From NCBI RefSeq assembly GCF_000027005.1, contig NC_012964.1, forward strand, positions 930,001 to 994,000: a DNA stretch of 64,000 bases. The letters are read 5' to 3'. Source of the DNA: Komagataella phaffii GS115 (taxonomy: Eukaryota; Ascomycota; Pichiomycetes; Pichiales; Pichiaceae). Position 1 is the stretch's first letter, and every line of letters starts with the position of its first letter. Positions 43,727 through 54,000 of this stretch are shown piece by piece. Position numbers and translations under genes: made by a program. The notes under the pieces are model-generated. The model did no database searches. It was not told the DNA's origin and was given only the letters and a program-made list of their open reading frames with translations.

Positions 43727-46700
43727 ATGATTCTTAAAGGCCTGGTAGGATTGGCATCTGCTTTAGCAGTTTCGAAGGCTTTTGACCTTCAAAGTGCAGG
43801 AAGCGCTCCTGAGTTTGAAGGTACCGACCTCCCTGGTAGATACATTATCGAATATGAGGAAGCATCTACCTCTGCCTTTGCTGCTCAGCTGAACGCAGAA
43901 GGGTTCGATTTCGATATCAAGTATGATTACTCTTCGAGTTCCATTTTTAACGGTGCTTCCGTCCAAATTGCTAATGATAACGAAACCACATTCCGAGATC
44001 TGCAGAAACTTCGTTCCGTCAAAGGTGTCTATCCTGCCCAAATTATCAAGCTGGACGACACTCTTGAAACCGGTACCTCCAGACCATGGAACCCACACGC
44101 GCTGACAGGTGTTGATGCTCTACACGAGCAGGGGATTACTGGTGAAGGTGTCGTTATTGCCGTTATAGATACTGGTGTTGACTACACGCATGAGGCGTTT
44201 GGTAGCGGAGTCGGTGATTCGTTCTCTATCAAGGCTGCTATTGATCTGACCGATGAGACTGGTAGTGGTATCGACTGTAACGGTCACGGTACTTTTGTTT
44301 CCTCTCTTATTGTTGGAAACACTAAGGATGCCATTGGTGTTGCGCCAGATGCCCAAATTGTCATGTACAAGGTTTTCACCGAATGTTCTGGAGATACCTC
44401 AACAGATCTGGTCATGGCTGGAATGCAAAAGGCTTATGACGATGGACACAAGATTATATCCATTTCAATTGGGTCGGATACTGGTTTCTCCAGCACGCCT
44501 ATGTCTCTAATGGCTAGCCGCATTGCTCAAGAAAGGACCCTCCTAATTGCAGCTGGTAACTCCGGATCATATGGTCCACTTTACGCCTCCTCCCCTTCGG
44601 CAGGAAGAGGGGTCATTTCTGTTGGATCTGTTCAGCAAACTCAACTAACAACTTTCCCTATCACGATTACTTCATCTTCAGGCGAAGAGAGAGTTTATCC
44701 TTACTATTCTTATACCGGTCAGCAAATTCAGTTTTCTGCCGACCTCGAGATCGAGTTCACGGAAGTGAGAGGATGCAACTTTGTTGCTAATGGTCAAGAT
44801 AATTCCAACAAGGCTATCTTCGTTAGACGAGGTATCGGATGTTACGAAAATATCGAGTTCCATAATATAGCTGCAGGTGGCTACAAGGCTGTGTTCCTCT
44901 ACAACTCATATGGAAGATCGTGGTACCACCCCGATGTTACCCCTCTCTTTGATACATACAACGCATACTCCGTGGTTGAAGAAGAGGTTGGAACATGGCT
45001 TAAGGAAGAGACTGATGCTGGAAATTCTTTAACCGTAAAGATTAGTACTGATGATCCTATGTATCCTATTGAGAATTCAGTCTCTCTTGGAGCTGGTAAA
45101 ATGGACTACTACTCTTCTCAGGGACCCACATATGAGCTTGACTTTTTCCCAACCATTTCTGCCCCAGGTGGTAACAGTTGGGGTGCCTATCCTGGTGGAG
45201 AATACCGCGTCGGATCTGGAACCAGTTATGCTTGTCCTTACGCTGCCGGTGTTGCAGCTCTTTTCGAAGGTTCCGTGGGTATTTCTGACTCACAAGATTT
45301 TCTTAAGAAATTGGTTTCAACTGCTACTGATCTAGACTTGTACGATTGGAATGCCGATGTACTTGATACCAGCTTCAAAGCTCCTTTGAACCAGCAAGGT
45401 GCTGGAATTATTAATGCTGTTGGTCTGTTTGAAGCTCAGACTGTGGTTGTTTCTGCTCCGTTTTTGGAGTTAAACGACACTGTCCACAGAGCCAGTGAAC
45501 ACGTTGTTCAAATTAGAAACGAGAACTCTGAATCCGTTACTTATCAAGTTGTACACGAACCTGGTACCTCACTTCTGATCAGATCCAATGAAGTCATGGA
45601 AGGGTTGGTCAATGAGAATTTTGCTCCATACACACTTGATGAAGTTGCAACAGTGATTTTATCTACCGAGGAGCTAGTGCTAGGTCCTGGTGAAGTTGGG
45701 GAAGTTACAGTTAATTTTTCAACCGAAGGGGTCAGTGAAGAGACTGCCACTCTTGTGCAAGGTAAGATTGTATTCTACGGTGATGTAGGTAACTCTGTTG
45801 CTGTTCCATATATGGGTCTTGAAGCTGATCTTTATGAGTGGACGGTTCTTATTGAACAGCCTTTGGCAGTTCGTCTCTACCGTGATGATGGTACTCTGGG
45901 ATTTATGGAAGACGATCCAACGTATGAATTCGATGTATACAACCTTGATTCCCCAAGATTTTACTACAATATCAGATATGGTACCAGAGAGATCTCTATT
46001 GACTTGGTTGATCCTGAATTTAGTATTGAAACTGACTGGGAGTGGCCTTTGGTTGCAAATCAAAACAACTGGATTGACTCAATTGGATATGAAGAAGATG
46101 TCACTCTTCCTTTCCAACCACGTCGTTTCCAACAGCGTGTCAACGCTCTAGGATACAACACATTCAGCAGATTTGCCAACTCTTCTGTGATTCCGGGAGG
46201 AGATTATAAAGCATTATTTAGAGCTTTGAGACCAGGGGGTGATTACTATGTCAAGGAAGACTGGCAGCTCTTCACCTCATCTGTATTCAAAATCAAAGCC
46301 CCACCCTCAGATGAAACCAACACTGAGGAGGAGACCTCCACCGATGAACCGACTGAAGAAGAAACTTCTACTGAAGAAGAGAATTCAACTGAGGAGGAAA
46401 CCTCCACCGAGGAGGAAACTTCTTCCGAAGAGCCAACCTCTGAGTCTACGGAGGAACCAACTGAAGAGCCAACTGAGGAACCAACCTCTGAGGAACCAAC
46501 TTCTGAGCCAACTTCTGAGCCAACTGAGGAACCTACTGAGGATGCAACATCCACTACTGATGATGATGAAACATCTACCGAAACTTCGACTGAAGAACCA
46601 AGTGCTGAGCCAACTGGTCCTTACGCTGATCTGACTCTTGGTGAGGCCATTACCAACGTCAACGTCAGTAGTGAGAGAACAACCGAAGCATTTGGATACA

Positions 46701-49159
46701 CCTCTGACTGGTTAATTGTGTCTTTCACTTTCAACACTACTGACAGAGATATTACTCTGCCACCTTACGCTGTTGTACAAGTTGCTATTCCAGATGAACT
46801 TCAATTCATCGCTCATCCAGAGTATGCCGAGTTCCTTGAGCCATCGTTGCTGAATTTCTACACCAAAAATGATAATTTGATCATGCGTAGTGAATTCAAC
46901 TATGACACCAATGTCATTGACTTCACGTTCGATAATCGGGACCAGGTGACAACTAGAGTGGAGGGAGTTGTTTTCTTCACTATGAAGCTAGAACAAGATT
47001 TCATTGCCACATTGAGCCCAGGTGAATATGACTTCGAGTTCCACACTTCTGTTGACACTTACACTTCGACCTTTGACTTCCTCCCATTGATTAGATCCGA
47101 GCCAATCAAATTGATAGCAGGCGCAGCAGATGAAGTGGAATGGTTTATTGATATTCCAGGCGCATACACCGATCTAACAACCATAGACATTAGCTCTAAT
47201 ATCAACACTAATGCAGATTGGGAGCAATACTTCTATGATTGCTCAAAGCTCAAATACACAATTGGAAAAGAGTTTGATCAATGGAATAACTTTACAGCTG
47301 GATCAGAAGGTAACCAGTACAGTAATACTACCGATGGGTACGTTCGAATTACTGATTCTACTGGCTCTCCAGTTGCTGAAGTTCAATGTTTGTTGGAAGA
47401 AATGTCACTGAGTTTCACAAACCCAATAGCTGAGGATGAGGTACTGAGAGTCGTTCTTCATTCTTCTGCATTTAGAACGGGTACGTTGTACATGGCCAAC
47501 GTAATAAACGTTGACATTACAACTGGCGGATCAGTGAAGAGAGAACTTTTCTCTTATGCACTGGATGAAACTTACTACGCTGATACCAGATCTGATAGAT
47601 TAGCATTTGACGCATTTGAACTTGCTGACGAGGTTGTAGAACCTACAGAAGAACCGACCTCTGAGGAACCAACTGAACAAGAAACTTCCACCGAAGAGGA
47701 AACTTCCACTGAAGAGACAACCGAGGAGCCTACTGAGGAACCAACATCGGAGCCAACTGAGGAACCTACCGAGGCATCAACTGAAGACGAAACTTCCACT
47801 GAAGAGTCTACCGAGGAACCTACTGAAGGAGAAACTTCTACTGAAGAGTCTACCGAGGAGCCAACTGAGGAACCAACCTCTGAGTCTACTGAGGAGCCTA
47901 CCGAGGAGCCAACTGAGGAACCAACCTCTGAGTCTACTGAGGAGCCTACTGAAGAACCAACTTCTGAAGCAACTTCTGAGCCAACTGAGGAACCAACCTC
48001 TGAGTCTACTGAGGAGCCTACTGAAGAACCAACTTCTGAAGCAACTTCTGAGCCAACTGAGGAACCAACCTCTGAATCTACTGAGGAGCCTACTGAAGAA
48101 CCAACTTCTGAAGCAACTTCTGAGCCTACTGAGGAGCCAACTTCTGAGTCTACTGAGGAATCTACTGAGGAGCCCACTGAGGAGCCAACTTCTGAGTCTA
48201 CTGAGGAACCTACTGAGGAGCCCACTGAAGAGCCTACTGACGAGCCAACTTCTGAGTCTACTGAGGAATTTACTGAGGAGCCAACCTCTGAACCAACCAT
48301 CGCACCAACAGGCGAGCCAACTACCGATGATCTATCAACTGAGTCAACTGCTGAACCAACTGAGGAACCAACTAACGATGACTCATCGATCGCACCTACT
48401 GCTGAGCCAACTTCCGACTCATCTTCTGGACAATCTGTGGTCACTCGAATCACTACGGCCACTCAGACGACCATCACTTCAGTCTGTAATGTATGTGCTG
48501 AGACTCCTGTAACTATCACCTACACTGCACCAGTAGTGACTGACGCGGTCTCTTATACTACTGTCACCTCAGTTTGTAATGTATGTGCAGAAACACCAAT
48601 CACAGTTACCTTGACATTGCCATGTGAGACAGAAGAGAATGAAAAGACTCAAGGACCAAAAACCGTGACATACACTGAGGTTTGTAACTCGTGTGCTGAC
48701 AAACCTGTCACTTACACTTACACTGCTCCAGAGTACACCCAAGGTGCTGAACGTACAACAATTACATCAATTTGCAACGTTTGTGCAGAGACACCCGTAA
48801 CTGTCACATATACTGCACCAAAACAACAGTCCACTGTGCCTGCTGAAGTGTCAACCGCTAAGGAGTTCAGCTCTAATGTTGTTGGAATCACTACAGTCTC
48901 TTCCAGGCCAGCTGGTTCACGCAGTGAGTCCGTTATCTCTGCTACCGCTATAGTTGGCTCGGCAACTTCAGCCCTATCTGACACTACCATTACTACTCAC
49001 ATTACTGAGACAGTTAATAGTGTACTTTCAGTGCAGTCTGAGTCAGTCAGCACCAACGTTACAGCTCCAACCGTCAGTACTGGAAATGAGAACTCTGGTG
49101 CCAGATTTTCCGCTGCTGTGATTTTCTCAATTCTTCCACTGGCTTTATTAGCTCTTTGA
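43727..49159 (+). CDS. Secreted subtilisin-like protease with adhesin-like stalks and GPI signal
   Basis: The 1810-residue protein starts at ATG 43727; the codon before it is TTG. It has a signal peptide ([19 protein letters not shown]), an I9-like propeptide to about 125, and a subtilase domain with D148, H187 and S500 (GTS). A PA-like insertion lies at about 340-400, and an Fn3-like region at about 590-700. A first acidic Thr/Pro/Glu stalk spans about 855-965, then a folded segment, and a second, longer stalk about 1304-1570. Four [16 protein letters not shown] cysteine repeats follow at about 1580-1705. A GPI-attachment-type hydrophobic C-terminus ([15 protein letters not shown]) ends it. 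The stalks resemble those of fungal cell-wall adhesins. It is likely a wall- or membrane-anchored protease; substrates are unknown. Confidence 0.9.
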   Translation: MILKGLVGLASALAVSKAFDLQSAGSAPEFEGTDLPGRYIIEYEEASTSAFAAQLNAEGFDFDIKYDYSSSSIFNGASVQIANDNETTFRDLQKLRSVKGVYPAQIIKLDDTLETGTSRPWNPHALTGVDALHEQGITGEGVVIAVIDTGVDYTHEAFGSGVGDSFSIKAAIDLTDETGSGIDCNGHGTFVSSLIVGNTKDAIGVAPDAQIVMYKVFTECSGDTSTDLVMAGMQKAYDDGHKIISISIGSDTGFSSTPMSLMASRIAQERTLLIAAGNSGSYGPLYASSPSAGRGVISVGSVQQTQLTTFPITITSSSGEERVYPYYSYTGQQIQFSADLEIEFTEVRGCNFVANGQDNSNKAIFVRRGIGCYENIEFHNIAAGGYKAVFLYNSYGRSWYHPDVTPLFDTYNAYSVVEEEVGTWLKEETDAGNSLTVKISTDDPMYPIENSVSLGAGKMDYYSSQGPTYELDFFPTISAPGGNSWGAYPGGEYRVGSGTSYACPYAAGVAALFEGSVGISDSQDFLKKLVSTATDLDLYDWNADVLDTSFKAPLNQQGAGIINAVGLFEAQTVVVSAPFLELNDTVHRASEHVVQIRNENSESVTYQVVHEPGTSLLIRSNEVMEGLVNENFAPYTLDEVATVILSTEELVLGPGEVGEVTVNFSTEGVSEETATLVQGKIVFYGDVGNSVAVPYMGLEADLYEWTVLIEQPLAVRLYRDDGTLGFMEDDPTYEFDVYNLDSPRFYYNIRYGTREISIDLVDPEFSIETDWEWPLVANQNNWIDSIGYEEDVTLPFQPRRFQQRVNALGYNTFSRFANSSVIPGGDYKALFRALRPGGDYYVKEDWQLFTSSVFKIKAPPSDETNTEEETSTDEPTEEETSTEEENSTEEETSTEEETSSEEPTSESTEEPTEEPTEEPTSEEPTSEPTSEPTEEPTEDATSTTDDDETSTETSTEEPSAEPTGPYADLTLGEAITNVNVSSERTTEAFGYTSDWLIVSFTFNTTDRDITLPPYAVVQVAIPDELQFIAHPEYAEFLEPSLLNFYTKNDNLIMRSEFNYDTNVIDFTFDNRDQVTTRVEGVVFFTMKLEQDFIATLSPGEYDFEFHTSVDTYTSTFDFLPLIRSEPIKLIAGAADEVEWFIDIPGAYTDLTTIDISSNINTNADWEQYFYDCSKLKYTIGKEFDQWNNFTAGSEGNQYSNTTDGYVRITDSTGSPVAEVQCLLEEMSLSFTNPIAEDEVLRVVLHSSAFRTGTLYMANVINVDITTGGSVKRELFSYALDETYYADTRSDRLAFDAFELADEVVEPTEEPTSEEPTEQETSTEEETSTEETTEEPTEEPTSEPTEEPTEASTEDETSTEESTEEPTEGETSTEESTEEPTEEPTSESTEEPTEEPTEEPTSESTEEPTEEPTSEATSEPTEEPTSESTEEPTEEPTSEATSEPTEEPTSESTEEPTEEPTSEATSEPTEEPTSESTEESTEEPTEEPTSESTEEPTEEPTEEPTDEPTSESTEEFTEEPTSEPTIAPTGEPTTDDLSTESTAEPTEEPTNDDSSIAPTAEPTSDSSSGQSVVTRITTATQTTITSVCNVCAETPVTITYTAPVVTDAVSYTTVTSVCNVCAETPITVTLTLPCETEENEKTQGPKTVTYTEVCNSCADKPVTYTYTAPEYTQGAERTTITSICNVCAETPVTVTYTAPKQQSTVPAEVSTAKEFSSNVVGITTVSSRPAGSRSESVISATAIVGSATSALSDTTITTHITETVNSVLSVQSESVSTNVTAPTVSTGNENSGARFSAAVIFSILPLALLAL
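47966..48181 (+). repeat. 72-bp minisatellite in the subtilisin stalk (three copies)
   Basis: A 72-bp unit starting GAAGCAACTTCT recurs at 47966, 48038 and 48110, encoding a 24-residue [12 protein letters not shown]...TEEPTS unit. The third copy diverges from about 48140 onward. Shorter 12- and 24-bp EEPT units flank it, from about 47640 to 48290. Such in-frame repeats expand and contract by slippage, which changes stalk length between strains. Confidence 0.85.
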
Positions 49160-49846
49160 GCCTAGCGATATGATACCCCTTTTGTCTTTATTATTTACTA
49201 TAAGCCACGGACATCTAATGATTCTATAGTTCGATAAATTTACTTTATTCTTATTCAGATTTGGGGCTGACGTCAATTTTCTAGCAATTCACTGTCTTGC
49301 AAAGACGTTTGTAGCGAATATTGGCTTCCATGGATTGAGATTCGCCATCATGCTGTTATTTGATGCTTTAGTATTTACTCTAGAATATTTGGCATTTTAC
49401 GTGAGGTTTAACTAGCGACCCCACATTCAGATCTAGCACCTGTAAAACAAAGAGTCGATAATGGGGCCGATCTACCGCCCCTTTCTTTAATTATCGTGTC
49501 TCAATAATATCCAAAAAAAATTGGTGACCTTTCTCAGAGTACAGGTACCCCAAAAAAAGTTACCGTGCAAAAAGCGTCATAACGTCTAATGGGACCTGGC
49601 TACTGGGCGATGATTCATCATGACTCAGCGAATCTGTCAAAGAGCCAACGGATATTCTCGAATTACCTGTGAATCGCTAAGATAAGCAGGCAAACATCGG
49701 CTTCTTGTACTCTTTCCCATTACACATTGCGCATTATTGGTCGCAGATTCTATCAATACTATTTCACGATAATAGCAAGGCAGACGACATCATCTTCAAG
49801 TCGATAACCTAGGGTTGCATCTTAACTACAAACGCCAGAAACCTGT
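49160..49846. other. Intergenic region before the mitochondrial carrier gene
   Basis: These 687 bp include a TGACTCA Gcn4-type site at 49621-49627, about 220 bp upstream of the carrier ATG. Several A-runs occur near 49510-49570. No ORF was seen. Confidence 0.45.
49621..49627. promoter_or_regulatory. TGACTCA Gcn4-type site upstream of the carrier
   Basis: ATGACTCA matches the Gcn4 consensus, 220 bp upstream of the ATG at 49847. Amino-acid control is a plausible inference only. Confidence 0.35.
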
Positions 49847-50890
49847 ATGAGCGCCCTCACCGGTAGACCAATGGCCCCCATCACGGGTGAAGTGAATGAT
49901 CAGCATAAAGTTCTATTCCACTTGCCCTCTGCCATTGCTTCGCAGAAACCTATGTTGATGTCATACACTGCATCCATTTTAAGTACAACGGTCGGGTTTC
50001 CATTGGACAGTTTAAAGACCCGAATGCAAACTCATTCGTTCAACAGTGCATTTCAATGTTTCCTGTACACCATAAAGTCTGAAGGTTACAGAGGATTGTT
50101 CCGAGGAATAGCGGCCCCTTTGGTTAGCACTTCATTTTCTAAATCTTTGGGTGTCTCCATTTACATATTCTTCAAAACGCCTGTAACTGAAATCAGAGAC
50201 AGATATCTAGCATACACCAAACTCAAAGTTGACGAATACCCTCAGAGAAATTCCATACTGAATAATATTCCTACTTCACTGTTTGCAGGGTTCCTATCAG
50301 GATCGCTGGTATCACTGTTTGCATGTCCCTTTGAATTCACCAAGCTTTTTTCTCAGATCCAAATACTCGTTACCAAGTCCACTGCTTCAGCACATAATTC
50401 TGCACAAGCTGCTCCCAAGTCAACGCTGAGAGTAGCTAGGGATATCGTTGCCACAGATGGTCTGAAAGGTCTTTACTCTGGGTACAGATATCATCTGATG
50501 CGAGATTCAACTAGTACGGCACTTTTTTTCACAATTTATGAGACATTCAAAATGGCACTCGGGGCCATATCACCGGATGATGGTTATGTTCAGGGGTCGT
50601 CTATTCCAAGTGCCCCCATAGTTATAATTATTTCTGGAGCTCTTTCTGGTGTTTTCACATGGGCCACGGTATTTCCTATTGATACTGTCAAGGCAATGTA
50701 TCAGAAAGATATTGTTGCCAATATACTCAGAAAGAGAAATGGAGAAGAGAGACTTCCTTTGAAGAAGGTCAAAATTCAATTGTTTAACAGAAGAATGTAT
50801 CGGGGACTTGGCCCATCCGTTACCAGATCCATCATAGGTACAGTGGTTTTTTTTAGTGCGTTTGAGTACTTGATGGCCAATGTCGCATAG
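49847..50890 (+). CDS. Mitochondrial carrier family protein
   Basis: The 347-residue protein has the three carrier repeats with motifs FPLDSLKTRMQ, CPFEFTKLFSQ and FPIDTVKAMYQ. The middle one is divergent (PFEFTK). A loop of about 25 residues rich in Ala/Ser follows the second motif. It is probably an inner-membrane solute carrier; the YFR045W-like yeast group is a tentative relative. Substrate cannot be told from the sequence. It is convergent with the large acidic gene, with 121 bp between stops. Confidence 0.82.
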   Translation: MSALTGRPMAPITGEVNDQHKVLFHLPSAIASQKPMLMSYTASILSTTVGFPLDSLKTRMQTHSFNSAFQCFLYTIKSEGYRGLFRGIAAPLVSTSFSKSLGVSIYIFFKTPVTEIRDRYLAYTKLKVDEYPQRNSILNNIPTSLFAGFLSGSLVSLFACPFEFTKLFSQIQILVTKSTASAHNSAQAAPKSTLRVARDIVATDGLKGLYSGYRYHLMRDSTSTALFFTIYETFKMALGAISPDDGYVQGSSIPSAPIVIIISGALSGVFTWATVFPIDTVKAMYQKDIVANILRKRNGEERLPLKKVKIQLFNRRMYRGLGPSVTRSIIGTVVFFSAFEYLMANVA

Positions 50891-51011
50891 TTCGTCACAG
50901 ATTCTCAGGGCTGTCACCTCTGTTTACCTGAATAATATTTATAAACATCTTATCATATAGATACTTCTTATAGAGCACAACTACAATCGATTTGCGTCAC
51001 CATACATTAGC

Positions 51012-54000
51012 TTATTCGTTTGACTGGGAGTCACCTTTGGCTTGGCCTCTACCTCTGCCTCTTCCTCGTCCCCTACCTCGTCCCCTACCTCTAGGTCTAC
51101 CTCTCACGAGTGCACCCCTAGCTCTTATCATCTCATCACCTCTTCCTCTCATCTTTAAAGTCTCCGACTGGCGCTTAGGTGTAGCTTTTTTTGAAATGCG
51201 ACCTTTTTGGATCTTACTACCTCCAACACTGTCTGTTCCGTGGATAAGAGCTTGATTCTTCTCCGATTTGGGTTCCTGTGCAAGGTCCTGCGTAGGTCTT
51301 AAAGTGTTGAGATCTCCTCCAAACAAAGCTTTGTCTGCCTCCAGGTGCTTCTTCTCGTCGTCTGCAGTCTCATACAACATTTCCTTCGATATATCTGTTA
51401 AAACCTTTGATATATGAATCTTGCCGGAGGCAATTTCACTGATTAGGTTATTCTGAAAAACCTCTTCATTATGGGCCTCCTGTAGTTCTTCAACGGTATT
51501 GGCTCCAATGAACTTCCCACTTCTTGTCCTCATATAACTGTGATCGGGAGAACCTAGACCAGGAGTAGCAATTTTGGGAGTGGAGAGTTGAACTTTTGGA
51601 GACGTAACAGGCGTTACCTGATTCTCCGCTTGCTCTTTGCTTTTAGACTCTTTCTTTAGTGAGTGAGGGCTTGAAGCTTTAGATTTCTTGGCAACAAGAA
51701 GTTCAAAATTGTCAAAAGGTTCTGGCTTCCCTTCGGAGACTGTCGATATTTCCCCCGCAGATATAGATTGCTCTTCTTTTTCTTTTTCTGGTCCAGGATG
51801 GTGCACAGTGGACAACTTGTTAGGGTTGTTAGGCGAGCTCCACCCGTCATTAGACGATTCAACTGGAGACTGCTTAGATGCAGCATTAGTTTGTAACAGT
51901 CTACCGGAGACTCTCCTGGTATCAGGAGAATACGGTGAGCAAAGCACAGGAGACTTCGACCGGGTCCTCTCTGCAGGGGGTTTAGCAGAGCTTCTAGTAA
52001 CCCTACTTGTTGAAGGTATACGCTGATTTGGCCTTGAACTCGACGTAGAAACATATAACGGCTTCCGGGACCTAGATCGAGATCTTCGTTCACCTGAATC
52101 TTCGCTGGCCTCCTCTGTGTTCTGGTTTATATCGTTCATATGATCAGTTTCAGCAATACTAGTTGCTGGATCATTTTCCAAAGTGGTATTTGTGCTTCTC
52201 AGTGACTGGTCATCATCCTCGGAAATAGGTGAAAAGATTTCCGTTTCCTCCCTTTTCACTACAAGGGTCTCTGTTTTGTAATCATTGTGAATAGATTCTT
52301 TTGTGTCGTTACTAGCGACGCTAACAGGCTCTGAAGGTTCTTGATTAGGTGAGTCTCTCTTAAATAATTGTGTGAATAGAGATTTCAAAACCTTCAACTT
52401 AGGACGCTCGCTCAGTTCTTCCAGCTTATGTTTTCTAGGTGACGATGCAGACTCAATTGTTTGATCCAAAGAGTTAGCACCTTTGGTAGGAAATAATGCA
52501 CTTTCCTCATAATTCACCCTTTCTTCAACATTGGGAGGCTGAACAGAATCTGTGATTGAAGAGTGCTGGAGATCTTGGAGATCTATTTCTTCTTGACTTT
52601 CAGGCTTGGTTTGGATATTGCTTTCAGATGCAGGCTCAGACTCGGAGGAGGCTGCCAGCTCATTCATGGAGTCAGGAGGGATTTCGTTTGAATTTTTATC
52701 GCCAACAACACCGTTTGAACTGCTCTCATTAGAACTTCCAGGACTACTATTTGGGATCACATCTGATGTCAATGCTATAGCAGCAGAAACTACTTCATCC
52801 TCTTCATCTGATTGTACAGGAGTTTCTAGTGCGTCCTCACCTTCGTCAATACCAGATTTCGTTTGATCAACTGAAATCTGCATCAAGGGTTCTTCAGAGT
52901 TGTCTAGCACTGCATCAGAGACATCAACACTTTTCAATACTGTGAAAAGTTTTTCAGGAACTTCACGAAGCCTGGAAAATATTGAATTTCCTAGAGACAG
53001 TTCATTCTTAAATGCTTCAGTGTCTCGTATAAAAGTGGAATCACTGTGAACAGTTTCATCTGCTGAGGTCTCATTAAATTTGCTGTTCTTATTGGGGTCA
53101 TCTATATCAGATACAGAGGCATCGACCTGTGAATCATTATGGTCAGATCCGGCTCTCGAAGCCACACTGAAAGCTAAAACATCCTTTTGCTCCTTATCCT
53201 CGGCAGAACTTTGTTTGGCCATCAAAGATCCTTGATTCCTAGCAACGGAAGTTATTTCAAGTGACTCAGAATCATTCGAGTCGTTTTCTTCCTCACGTTT
53301 ATCAGGCTCATCGGACACTGCACCATCTTCCTCACTCTTTCTATCAATTGTTATATTCTCAGAAAATTCTCCAGGGATATTACTGGATTGATGGTACAAA
53401 GGGCCCAGACCATTTAAGTTGGCGGCTGTAACTGATTCTTCATTTTGAGCCTCAGCGAATGATTCGTTTTGGTATATAGCAGATTCAAAAGCAGTGTCTT
53501 CTTCTTCACAAAAAGTAGAAGAACGATCACTATTCCGTGCTATGGATGCAATGGTTGAAACTACATCCTGTTCATTGTTTGCGCCACAGGTTGTTTCCAC
53601 TTTTTCTGGCTCCGTTTTTGTTTCATTATTTTCATCCAAACGGACGTTTTCATCTTCATCAAAAGGGAAAAGGTCATATTCAACAGCCTCTTCAATTATT
53701 TGTTCAACAAATTGCAAGCTTTGAAGAACACTTTTCACTTTTGAGACACCTGTATCCAATGGCAACTCATCTTTCTCATCTGTTACACTATTAGGTTGCA
53801 AACCTTCCAGATTTACATTGGTCAAAGCTTGAGTAGAAGATATGTCCCTCATTTCTGAAATCGAAGGTTCACCATTGAAATCTTCTGGAAAATGGCTGTT
53901 TGTATCTTCCAATTGCTGGGCAGTAGTTTGAAGATCTTGCTTCTCCTCTGATGCCACTTTTATATGAGCATCTTCGGCACCTTTTGACTGTAAATTGTTT

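Noticed and set aside
47575..48462. Long minus-strand ORF rich in Gly/Ser/Val in the protease stalk
   Set aside because: It is the antisense of the biased EEPT repeat, which rarely forms stop codons in that frame. The plus frame is the gene.
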